A program made the translations under genes and the position numbers. Source: an uncultured Candidatus Altimarinota bacterium (GTDB lineage Bacteria > Patescibacteriota > Gracilibacteria > CAIRYL01). From it: DNA of 21,151 nucleotides. Each line of letters opens with the position of its first letter. The stretch's first letter is position 1. Under the pieces are notes generated by a model. It ran no database searches, was not told where the DNA came from, and saw only the letters and a program-made list of their open reading frames with translations. Below, piece after piece: positions 15,305-21,139 of this stretch. The DNA lies in NCBI GenBank assembly GCA_947311645.1, contig CAMZKZ010000053.1, positions 1 through 21,151 of the forward strand, written 5' to 3'.

Positions 15305-15334
15305 ATCATACCAATCTAATGGCAATAACCGCAA
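15305..15334 (-). promoter_or_regulatory. Internal promoter before infA
   Basis: On the minus strand TTGCGG (15334-15329), an 18-bp spacer and TATGAT (15310-15305) preceded by TGG, giving an extended -10 (TGGTATGAT). Transcription would start near 15298, about 23 nt before the infA ATG. It occupies most of the unusually long 65-bp gap between rpsE and infA and would supply infA, rpmJ, rpsM, rpsK, rpsD, rpoA, rplQ, rplM and rpsI. Confidence 0.6.
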
Positions 15335-15340
15335 GGCTTT

Positions 15341-15898
15341 TTATGATTCAGTACTTTCATCAGAAGATGTTTTCCGAAGTCGAACAAAAGATTTTAAAGC
15401 TTTTATCGATGCTTGAGCTGAAACCAATTTAGAATTTGTACCAATTGATTTTGCATAAACATCAGTTATTCCAGCAAGGGTTGCAATCTTACGAAACGAC
15501 CCCCCTGCTATAACCCCTGTTCCAGCCGGAGCCGGCATAAGTAAGATTTTTGCAGATTTATAAAGCGCTTCTTTTGCAAATGGAATAGTTCCTTTTACAA
15601 GAGAAACTTTTATAAGGTTTTTCTTTGCATCTTGAACTGCCTTTCGAATTGCAACAGAAACCTCAACAGATTTCCCTGTTCCCAATCCAACTTTTCCCTT
15701 TTTATCTCCAATCGCAACAGATGCAAGAAATCTCATACGTCGCCCCCCTTTTACCACACGAGTAACCCGTGCAATATCAAGAACAACTTCTTCAAATTCT
15801 TTTGGCTCTCGACGTCCACCAGAACGACGACCCCGACCTTTTGACCGAGGTTGAAAACTTCGTTTTTCTTCCGTTTTTTTTACTAATTCTTCAGACAT
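15341..15898 (-). CDS. rpsE: Ribosomal protein S5 (uS5)
   Basis: A 30S accuracy protein, 185 residues. A basic, Arg/Gly-rich N-terminal tail (about 12-32) precedes the double-stranded RNA-binding domain with VTRVVKGGRRMRFLASVAIG (45-64) and KVGLGTGKSVEVSVAIRKA (69-87). The C-terminal domain has LMPAPAGTGVIAGGSFRKI (119-137) and AKSIGTNSKL (148-157). A Ser/Glu/Asp tail ends it. The next gene is infA rather than rpmD, so this is the left edge of a missing block. Confidence 0.98.
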   Translation of the reverse strand: MSEELVKKTEEKRSFQPRSKGRGRRSGGRREPKEFEEVVLDIARVTRVVKGGRRMRFLASVAIGDKKGKVGLGTGKSVEVSVAIRKAVQDAKKNLIKVSLVKGTIPFAKEALYKSAKILLMPAPAGTGVIAGGSFRKIATLAGITDVYAKSIGTNSKLVSAQASIKALKSFVRLRKTSSDESTES

Positions 15899-15918
15899 TG
15901 AAAAAATACAAATAATAA

Positions 15919-16239
15919 TTAAAATTCAAACCCCAACGTTCGAGCATGCTCTGCAAACTCTTTCACTCTTCCGTGGTAAGCATAACCATTTCTATCAAAC
16001 ACACAAGGTCCTGTGTATTTTTTAGCCAAGGTCTCTGCAGCTGATTTCGAACCAGCGATATTTCCTTCTTTTACAAGAACAGAAGCAATTGTTACCCCTG
16101 AAATATCATCAATCAACTGAGCTGAAAAAGCCCTATTTGACCGATAAACTGATAAACGAGGACATTGAGCTGTACCGTTAATTTTCGAACGAATTCGAAC
16201 CTTTCTTCTATTACGAAGTGTGTATTTTCTAGATGACAT
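15919..16239 (-). CDS. rplR: Ribosomal protein L18 (uL18)
   Basis: A 5S rRNA-binding protein, 106 residues, a little shorter than the 110-120 usual in bacteria. It shows RNRRKVRIRSKINGTAQCPRLS (in two parts, 9-19 and 20-30), VYRSNRAFSAQLIDDISGVTIAS (31-53), an alanine-rich helix (GSKSAAETLAKK) and the C-terminal FDRNGYAYHGRVKEFAEHAR (81-100, near-canonical). It lies between rplF and rpsE in the standard spc order. Confidence 0.97.
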   Translation of the reverse strand: MSSRKYTLRNRRKVRIRSKINGTAQCPRLSVYRSNRAFSAQLIDDISGVTIASVLVKEGNIAGSKSAAETLAKKYTGPCVFDRNGYAYHGRVKEFAEHARTLGFEF

Positions 16240-16264
16240 AAAGTATTTTTATCAAAAATAGATA

Positions 16265-16810
16265 TTATTTTGCAGCTGACTTACCAGCTTTCCTTCTTAC
16301 ATATTCGCCTACATACCGAATCCCCTTCCCTTTGTACGGTTCAGGTTTTTTTAATTTTCGAATATTTGCAGCAAATTCTCCGACTTGTTGCTTATTCACT
16401 CCAGAGATAATAACAATATTCTTCTCTTTCTCATGCATAACAACAGAAACTCCTTCCGGCGCTGTCAATGAAACAGGGTGAGAGAATCCTAAAGTAAGAT
16501 CAATTTTAGACCCATTAGCCTTTGCTCTATACCCAACCCCAATTATTTCCAACCGTTTTTCATGTCCTTTTGTAACCCCCTCAACCATATTAAATACAAC
16601 TGACCGAGTCAATCCATGAAAAGCTTTCACCTTTCGATCTTCAGAAGAACATTCAATAAGAAGCATTCCATCTTCTTCTTTTGCAGAAATTCCTTCTGGA
16701 AAATCAAAAGACAAAGATCCCTTAGGTCCCTTAACTTCAATAGAAGCATCTGTAATAACAGCTGTCACTCCAGATGCTATTGCCACCGGTAATTTTCCAA
16801 TTCGAGACAT
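16265..16810 (-). CDS. rplF: Ribosomal protein L6 (uL6)
   Basis: A 181-residue protein near the GTPase centre, with two tandem homologous domains (about 1-82 and 83-170). MSRIGKLPVAI, the VKGPKGSLSFDFP strand (27-39), the TRSVVFNMVEGVTKGHEKRL segment (68-87), the GYRAKANGSKIDLTLGFSHPV region (92-112) and the C-terminal IRKLKKPEPYKGKGIRYVGE (145-164) are all diagnostic. The C-terminus ends in a Lys/Ala tail. Confidence 0.98.
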   Translation of the reverse strand: MSRIGKLPVAIASGVTAVITDASIEVKGPKGSLSFDFPEGISAKEEDGMLLIECSSEDRKVKAFHGLTRSVVFNMVEGVTKGHEKRLEIIGVGYRAKANGSKIDLTLGFSHPVSLTAPEGVSVVMHEKEKNIVIISGVNKQQVGEFAANIRKLKKPEPYKGKGIRYVGEYVRRKAGKSAAK

Positions 16811-16819
16811 AATATTATA

Positions 16820-17203
16820 TTAATAAACTTCACAAACATATTCACCTCCAACACCTTCTTCGATTGCTTTCTCTGTCGTAAGCAACCCTTTTGAAGTAGA
16901 GACAATACCAACCCCATAACCATTTTTAACAGAACGAAGCTCTGAACAAGCTTTATACGCTCTACGCCCTGGAGTACTTTTCCGAACTAATTCAATTCCT
17001 GTATGAGTTGGAAGTAAAAAAATCTTCAACTGTGGAAATTTTTCATTTCTCACAATTTTAACCTCTCCAAGAAAACCTTCTGACGCCAAAAGAGACACCA
17101 AAGATTCTTTCATCTTAGAATAAGGAATTAACACGAATTCGTGTCTTGCTCGAGACGCATTTCGAATTCGAGTTAGCAAATCTGCAATAGGATCAGTTAT
17201 CAT
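16820..17203 (-). CDS. rpsH: Ribosomal protein S8 (uS8)
   Basis: A 127-residue central-domain 16S-binding protein. MITDPIADLLTRIRNASRA is the standard N-terminus, and the C-terminal STPGRRAYKACSEL (74-87), NGYGVGIVSTSKGLLT (93-108) and EGVGGEYVCEVY (116-127) are canonical. In E. coli S8 represses the spc operon by binding the start of rplE. I did not identify such a site here, and rplX-rplE instead overlap by one base. Confidence 0.97.
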   Translation of the reverse strand: MITDPIADLLTRIRNASRARHEFVLIPYSKMKESLVSLLASEGFLGEVKIVRNEKFPQLKIFLLPTHTGIELVRKSTPGRRAYKACSELRSVKNGYGVGIVSTSKGLLTTEKAIEEGVGGEYVCEVY

Positions 17204-17218
17204 TTGAATATAAAAAAA

Positions 17219-17443
17219 TTACCAACTAGCTTTTCGCAACCCAGGAATTAACCCAAGAGATGCATTTTCTCGAACACAAATTCGACACATTTTAAAGAAA
17301 CGAATATATCCTCGTGGTCGACCACAGACTTGACATCTGTTTCGAACTCGACACTTGAATTTAGGAGTAACCCCTGCAGCTATTGCATCTGATACTCTTT
17401 TTGCTCGCTTCTTATCCCGCTCAATCATTGATCTTTTAGCCAT
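17219..17443 (-). CDS. rpsN: Ribosomal protein S14 (uS14), zinc-binding form
   Basis: A 74-residue 30S head protein of the zinc-binding (type Z) class: C37-x2-C40 in RCQVCGRPRGYIRFFKMC and C53-x2-C56 in CRICVREN, with the GLIPGLRKASW terminus. Type-Z proteins are normally 61 residues. The 13 extra residues lie in the N-terminal region (RDKKRAKRVSDAIAAG, 9-24), partly resembling the longer zinc-free class. A further cysteine, C31, is present. It sits between rplE and rpsH as usual. Confidence 0.96.
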   Translation of the reverse strand: MAKRSMIERDKKRAKRVSDAIAAGVTPKFKCRVRNRCQVCGRPRGYIRFFKMCRICVRENASLGLIPGLRKASW

Positions 17444-17457
17444 GAATAAAAATTAAA

Positions 17458-17997
17458 TTATTGTTTTTTAAAAGGAAACCCAAAAGAAGAAAGTAATTCT
17501 CTTGCCCCCTCATCATCAGAAGAAGATGTAACAAATGTTATAGCAATTCCGTAATTTTTTACTACATCATTATAGTGAATTTCTGGAAAAACTGTATACG
17601 TTTTCAATCCTAAAGAATAATTCCCTCTACCGTCAAAAGATTTTAACGAAAACCCACTAAAATCTCGAATACGAGGAGCTGTTATTTTAACCATTCTTTC
17701 TAAAAAGTCGTACATCTTATCTCCTCTTAGAGTAAGAGTAACCCCTACTGGCATACCCTTTCGAAGCTTAAAGTTAGAAACAGAAAGTCTCGCCTTTCGC
17801 ACCACTGATTTCTGACCTGTAATAGCCTCAACCCCTTGTACGATTTTTGAGAAATCTTTCCCTCCTTGTAACCACGACCCTATCCCAACATTAATGACAA
17901 TTTTTTCCATCTTTGGAATTGCCATTATATTAGAAATATTTAACTTCTTTTTAAGACTCGGAACAATAGCCGATGTATATTCTTCTACAAAACTCAT
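17458..17997 (-). CDS. rplE: Ribosomal protein L5 (uL5)
   Basis: A 5S rRNA-binding central-protuberance protein, 179 residues. It shows NIMAIPKMEKIVINVGIGSW (23-42), ITGQKSVVRKARLSVSNFKLRKGMPVG (in two parts, 79-91 and 92-105; positions approximate), the RDFSGFSLKSFDGRGNYSLG segment and the VFPEIHYNDV motif. Its ATG shares one base with the rplX stop (TAATG), so translation is probably coupled. Confidence 0.98.
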   Translation of the reverse strand: MSFVEEYTSAIVPSLKKKLNISNIMAIPKMEKIVINVGIGSWLQGGKDFSKIVQGVEAITGQKSVVRKARLSVSNFKLRKGMPVGVTLTLRGDKMYDFLERMVKITAPRIRDFSGFSLKSFDGRGNYSLGLKTYTVFPEIHYNDVVKNYGIAITFVTSSSDDEGARELLSSFGFPFKKQ

Positions 17998-18320
17998 TAT
18001 GATTTAGTGAAATTTTCTGAAATTACCTTACCTGTTGTAACAAACTCTCTCACCTTTTTCCCATCTTTCGACAGAGAGTACTTAACTCTTGAGGCGTTCC
18101 CCTTGTCATCAAGAATCATTACATTTGAAGCACTTAATGGAGCTTCTTTTGTAACTCTTTCCCCTGCTTGCTCTGATGTTTTTTTAATATGTTTTGTTAC
18201 CATATTAACATCTTTTACAACAACAGTGTTTTTAGAAGAATTTACTTTTGTTACAATTCCTTTTTTTCCGTTGTCTTTTCCTGAGATAACAACAATCTCA
18301 TCTCCTACTTTAATTCGCAT
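17997..18320 (-). CDS. rplX: Ribosomal protein L24 (uL24)
   Basis: A 107-residue assembly initiator with a KOW motif. MRIKVGDEIVVISGKDNGKK (1-20) and GIVTKVNSSKNTVVVKDVNM (21-40) contain the KOW loop, followed by VTKHIKKT (41-48), EAPLSASNVMILDDKG (59-74, divergent at the start) and a basic VKYSLSKDGKKVR (79-91). It overlaps rplE by one base and follows rplN by 8 bp. Confidence 0.97.
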   Translation of the reverse strand: MRIKVGDEIVVISGKDNGKKGIVTKVNSSKNTVVVKDVNMVTKHIKKTSEQAGERVTKEAPLSASNVMILDDKGNASRVKYSLSKDGKKVREFVTTGKVISENFTKS

Positions 18321-18328
18321 AGTATAAA

Positions 18329-18697
18329 TTAAAAAATTTCTGGAGCCATAGATATTATTTTCTGATACCCTGCTGCTCTTACTTCATTTGCAACTGGACC
18401 AAAAACCCGAGAAGCCCGAGGTTGTCCATCTGTATTAAGAATAACAACAGCATTTTCATCAAATCGAACAAATGACCCATTTGGTCTTCGGACAGTGTTT
18501 CTTTGTCTCACAACTACAGCCTTTTGAATGCTTTTTCGTTTCACTGCTCCTTTCGGAGAGGCAACACGAACAGTAACCACGATAACATCTCCAACTTGAG
18601 CATATCGACGTTTCGACCCTCCTAAAACTTTTATACACATAACCTCTTTCGCACCAGAGTTATCCGCAACCGACAATATAGATTGTGTCTGAATCAT
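18329..18697 (-). CDS. rplN: Ribosomal protein L14 (uL14)
   Basis: A 122-residue large-subunit interface protein. MIQTQSILSVADNSGAKEVM (1-20), CIKVLGGSKRRYAQVGDVIV (21-40), VRRPNGSFVRFDENAVVILN (70-89) and GPVANEVRAAGYQKIISMAP (101-120) match the family throughout at normal length. The upstream 20 nt are A-rich (AAAAGAAAAG) but have no GGAGG core. Confidence 0.98.
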   Translation of the reverse strand: MIQTQSILSVADNSGAKEVMCIKVLGGSKRRYAQVGDVIVVTVRVASPKGAVKRKSIQKAVVVRQRNTVRRPNGSFVRFDENAVVILNTDGQPRASRVFGPVANEVRAAGYQKIISMAPEIF

Positions 18698-18726
18698 ATC
18701 TTTTCTTTTATTGAATTATTTTCTTA

Positions 18727-18951
18727 TTATTTACTTACAAGTGTCCATCTTTTTAATTTAGAAAGAGGACGACATTCTGAAATAGTAACCTGATCTCCAA
18801 CTGAACATGTGTTGTTTTCATCATGAGCATAAAACTTTTTAGATTTTAATACTCGTTTTTCATACAATGCATGTTTTACGTGGTAATCCACTCGAACAAC
18901 AATTGTCTTGTCTCCTGAGTTCGAAACAACGATTCCGTTTTTAGTTTTCAT
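18727..18951 (-). CDS. rpsQ: Ribosomal protein S17 (uS17)
   Basis: A 74-residue OB-fold 16S-binding protein, shorter than the usual 80-85 because the N-terminus begins directly at the NGIVVSNSGDKTIVVRVDYHVKH-equivalent strand (5-27). The family signature region SVGDQVTISECRPLSKLKRW (51-70) is intact. Gaps are 19 bp to rpmC and 29 bp to rplN. Confidence 0.96.
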   Translation of the reverse strand: MKTKNGIVVSNSGDKTIVVRVDYHVKHALYEKRVLKSKKFYAHDENNTCSVGDQVTISECRPLSKLKRWTLVSK

Positions 18952-18970
18952 ATTTTAATATTCTAAATTA

Positions 18971-19126
18971 TTAACTATTTATCTCTGTCAGTATTCGAGC
19001 AACTGCCTTTCGAGCTTTTTTTACATCCGAAGTGTTTTTATGTTGACCAATTCGAGACGCAAGCCGAACAGATGCTAATGCATGTCGAGCCGACGAAAGA
19101 TCTTTTTCTAAATTTACTTTTGTCAT
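18971..19126 (-). CDS. rpmC: Ribosomal protein L29 (uL29), short form
   Basis: Read directly from the minus strand: ATG at 19126-19124, TAA at 18973-18971, 51 residues. The C-terminal half RLASRIGQHKNTSDVKKARK (21-40) and AVARILTEINS (41-51) aligns with the diagnostic L29 helix. The N-terminal helix is about ten residues shorter than the usual 60-70-residue protein and lacks a clear LRxxs-type start. Position between rplP (gap 8) and rpsQ (gap 19) confirms identity. Confidence 0.93.
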   Translation of the reverse strand: MTKVNLEKDLSSARHALASVRLASRIGQHKNTSDVKKARKAVARILTEINS

Positions 19127-19134
19127 CTTTTAAA

Positions 19135-19554
19135 TTAAATTTCTGTATTAAATACAACTTTTGTCTTTACTGATAGTTTGTGACCAGCAAGTCGAAAAGC
19201 CTCTCTCGCAACTTGTTCCGGAACTCCTCTTATTTCAAACAAGACAGTTCCTGGTTTTACTCGTGCTACATAAAAGTCTACAGATCCTTTACCAGACCCC
19301 ATAGGCACCTCTGCTGCTTTACGAGTAATAGGAGTATGAGGAAAGATTCGAATCCAAATTTTCCCTTTTCGAGCAAGCGAACGAGACATTGTCTGTCGAG
19401 CTGACTCAATTTGTCGAGAAGTAATCTCTCCAAAGCTTAAAGCCTTAAGTCCGTACTCTCCAAACGCAACCCGGTGACCCGTTTGAGCTTTCCCACCTCC
19501 TTGATTTCGTCGTCGAAATTCTTTTCGATGTTTTGTTCTTTTTGGAAGAAGCAT
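19135..19554 (-). CDS. rplP: Ribosomal protein L16 (uL16)
   Basis: A 139-residue protein near the A site and peptidyl-transferase centre. MLLPKRTKHRKEFRRRNQGG (1-20), GKAQTGHRVAFGEYGLKALS (21-40), RKGKIWIRIFPHTPITRKAA (62-81) and EVPMGSGKGSVDFYVARVKPG (82-101, slightly divergent) are canonical. It opens the ribosomal run here. rpsC, rplV, rpsS and rplB, which normally precede it, are absent, and a promoter and structured leader lie directly upstream. Arginine is coded mainly by CGA (10 of 16). Confidence 0.98.
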   Translation of the reverse strand: MLLPKRTKHRKEFRRRNQGGGKAQTGHRVAFGEYGLKALSFGEITSRQIESARQTMSRSLARKGKIWIRIFPHTPITRKAAEVPMGSGKGSVDFYVARVKPGTVLFEIRGVPEQVAREAFRLAGHKLSVKTKVVFNTEI

Positions 19555-19590
19555 ATTAAATTAAAACAAATAGACAAAACCTTGATTTTC

Positions 19591-19632
19591 AGTTATATCT
19601 CAGAAAATATCCAATTTTCTTCGATTACAACT
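19591..19632 (-). promoter_or_regulatory. Two-stem leader hairpin before rplP, candidate r-protein regulatory site
   Basis: In the minus-strand RNA, AGUUGUA (19632-19626) pairs with UAUAACU (19597-19591), seven pairs including one G-U. An internal loop AUCGA/GAGA follows. Then AGAAAAU (19620-19614) pairs with AUUUUCU (19608-19602), seven perfect pairs closed by the 5-nt loop UGGAU. The element is in the middle of the roughly 97-nt leader and has no U-run, so it is not a terminator. A ribosomal-protein binding site is an inference from position and shape only. Confidence 0.45.
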
Positions 19633-19657
19633 ATTATCAAAGTTCTTTAGCCGATAG

Positions 19658-19708
19658 AGTCTACCGATAAGATTTCAACAAGTCAAGTTTTTTCTTTTCT
19701 TTTTTTTA
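19658..19708 (-). promoter_or_regulatory. Main promoter of the ribosomal operon with UP-like A-tract
   Basis: On the minus strand TTGACT (19686-19681), a 17-bp spacer and TAGACT (19663-19658) give a sigma-70-type promoter. Directly upstream, 19707-19688 is almost all A on this strand (AAAAAAA runs broken by single G), as in UP elements contacted by the alpha C-terminal domain. Transcription should start near 19651, about 97 nt before rplP. The hexamer TATCGG occurs twice, on either side of the -10 (19669-19664 and 19656-19651). The rest of the 196-bp gap (19555-19750) holds the leader and the divergent gmk promoter, with no gene. Confidence 0.7.
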
Positions 19709-19734
19709 CAAAAGCTTTATTATACAGATATACA
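19705..19734 (+). promoter_or_regulatory. Probable promoter of the gmk operon
   Basis: TTTACA (19705-19710, five of six to TTGACA), an 18-bp spacer and TATACA (19729-19734, four of six to TATAAT). The start of transcription would fall near 19741, leaving only about 10 nt before the gmk ATG. It is back-to-back with the ribosomal promoter. AT-richness leaves alternatives open. Confidence 0.4.
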
Positions 19735-19750
19735 TATTTACACACTATAT

Positions 19751-20365
19751 ATGGAACACAGTTTTACAGGAAAATTTTTCTTAATAATAGGACCATCTGG
19801 AGTAGGGAAAGGAAGTATTATCTCTGCAATAAAAGAAGAATGGAAAAATAAAAATTTTATATTCCCAGTTACCGCAACGACTCGAAAACCAAGAGAAGGA
19901 GAAATTCATAACAAAGATTATATTTTTTTATCAAAAGAAGAGTTTGAAAAAGGAATACAAAACAATGAATTTATTGAACATGCAATTGTTCACAATAAAC
20001 ACTATTATGGGCTTCCAAAAAAAGAAATTTTTACAGCTCTTAAAAAAGGTGACCATGTAATACGAGAGCTCGATATTCAAGGATTATGGAATTTACAAAA
20101 AATTATCCCAAAAGAAAATCTCTACTCTTTATTTATTATGCCGCCCAGCATGGAATCTCTTGAAGCACGCATTCGAGGAAGAAGCACACTTCCAGAAGAA
20201 GAAATTGAAAGACGACTACAAACCGCAACAGAAGAAATTAAAAATGCAAAAGAATGCAATGCAATTATCACCTCACACGACAACAAATTACGAGAAGCTA
20301 TCATCAATACAAAAAACACAATACTTCTCGAGCTTGCAAAAGAGCATCATACCAATAACGCGTAA
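19751..20365 (+). CDS. gmk: Guanylate kinase
   Basis: Transfers phosphate from ATP to GMP to make GDP; 204 residues. The P-loop is GPSGVGKG (14-21). GMP-binding TTRKPREGE (43-51) and HYYGLP (84-89) are present. DIQG (108-111) follows the conserved strand, and the lid region has RGRSTLPEEEIERRL (142-156). Length is normal. The ATG used starts 13 residues before the P-loop, as is typical. It is first in a plus-strand run with the zinc-ribbon gene (gap 21 bp) and the lipoprotein gene. Elsewhere gmk is often next to rpoZ, which is not here. Confidence 0.97.
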   Translation: MEHSFTGKFFLIIGPSGVGKGSIISAIKEEWKNKNFIFPVTATTRKPREGEIHNKDYIFLSKEEFEKGIQNNEFIEHAIVHNKHYYGLPKKEIFTALKKGDHVIRELDIQGLWNLQKIIPKENLYSLFIMPPSMESLEARIRGRSTLPEEEIERRLQTATEEIKNAKECNAIITSHDNKLREAIINTKNTILLELAKEHHTNNA

Positions 20366-20386
20366 AATATCCATTTTTTTTATTTT

Positions 20387-20716
20387 ATGAATTCAAAACA
20401 AATACGAGAAGTACTCGAAAAAATACAAAGCGAAGTTACATGCCCAAAATGCAAGAAAAGAATTAATCCAAAAGACATCAAAATAGAGCACCATGACAAA
20501 GAAACATGCACTCTCAAAATCACCTGCACACCATGCACATTTACATTTGGAGGGCAAGCAATGTTCAAAGAACACCTCACCCCAATTGGAAAAAAAATGA
20601 ATGCATCTTCTCGAATGAAGCATAAAAAAGATATACATCAGAAGATTTCAGCACATGATAAACAAAGCATTTCTAATACAATGAAAAAGACAAAAAAAAT
20701 ATCCCCCCTTTTATAA
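20387..20716 (+). CDS. Small zinc-ribbon protein of unknown function
   Basis: 109 residues, not recognised as a named family. A short N-terminal helix (3-14) leads to C19-P-K-C22 and C47-T-P-C50, two knuckles 24 residues apart with beta-rich sequence between them (KIEHHDKETCTLKITC), a classical zinc-ribbon arrangement. A further cysteine is C41. After the ribbon the chain is basic (KHLTPIGKK-like, then RMKHKKDIHQK, 76-86), with a C-terminal Ser/Lys stretch, suggesting nucleic-acid or ribosome contact, but this is inference. There is no signal peptide or membrane segment. It is in an operon position between gmk (21 bp) and a lipoprotein gene (6 bp). Confidence 0.7.
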   Translation: MNSKQIREVLEKIQSEVTCPKCKKRINPKDIKIEHHDKETCTLKITCTPCTFTFGGQAMFKEHLTPIGKKMNASSRMKHKKDIHQKISAHDKQSISNTMKKTKKISPLL

Positions 20717-20722
20717 CCTTAT

Positions 20723-21139
20723 ATGAAACACAATACTGCAAAAAGCCTTTCACTCCCACTTATTTCTATACTTCTCATACTCTCTGGATGTGAAGCGATT
20801 GATTCTGCAATAGAAATAAAAACAAATGTAGAAAACCAAGTAACAGAAATCACAAACAACATAAATCAAATTCAAGCAAATCTAAATAATAAAAAAGAAG
20901 AACTTGATAAAAAACTTCAAGAACTCGAAGATGCAAAAAAAGCGCTTTCTCAACTTTTTGGAAGTGACTCTCCAGAAAGCAATACAGAAAAAGCTATTAT
21001 CCAACAAGAGATTCAAGCACTTACAAAAGAAACAGAAGAGATAAAAAATACAGTATTAGAAGATTCTCAAAATATTGAAATCTTACAAAAAACAAAACAA
21101 GAAGAACTTTCTTCTTCTGGTACTTTTTCTATAGAATAA
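20723..21139 (+). CDS. Small coiled-coil lipoprotein of unknown function
   Basis: 138 residues. A lipoprotein signal peptide is clear: basic start (MKHNTAK), hydrophobic core (8-20) and lipobox LSGC with the acylated cysteine at C23. The mature part is almost wholly charged and heptad-like (about 30-75 and 88-130), with a break at LFGSDSPES (78-86), consistent with a helical hairpin or coiled coil. There are no catalytic motifs, and no homologous family is recognised. It starts 6 bp after the zinc-ribbon gene and ends in TAA 12 bp before the window edge, so further operon members may lie outside. The predicted location is membrane-anchored and facing outward. Confidence 0.75.
   Translation: MKHNTAKSLSLPLISILLILSGCEAIDSAIEIKTNVENQVTEITNNINQIQANLNNKKEELDKKLQELEDAKKALSQLFGSDSPESNTEKAIIQQEIQALTKETEEIKNTVLEDSQNIEILQKTKQEELSSSGTFSIE

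Noticed and set aside
19687..19708. Pyrimidine tract before gmk as a rightward terminator or special element
   Set aside because: There is no stem before it. It is better explained as the A-rich UP-like tract of the leftward ribosomal promoter.
20160..20390. 76-residue frame inside the end of gmk
   Set aside because: It is out of frame within the well-supported gmk lid region, Lys-rich, and ends in TGA, unlike every real gene here.
97..21139. UGA recoded to Gly (code 25) or Trp (code 4)
   Set aside because: No complete gene contains an in-frame TGA, including long proteins such as DnaE with many Gly residues. An active recoding lineage at this GC would use TGA often. TGA avoidance is supported; recoding is not.
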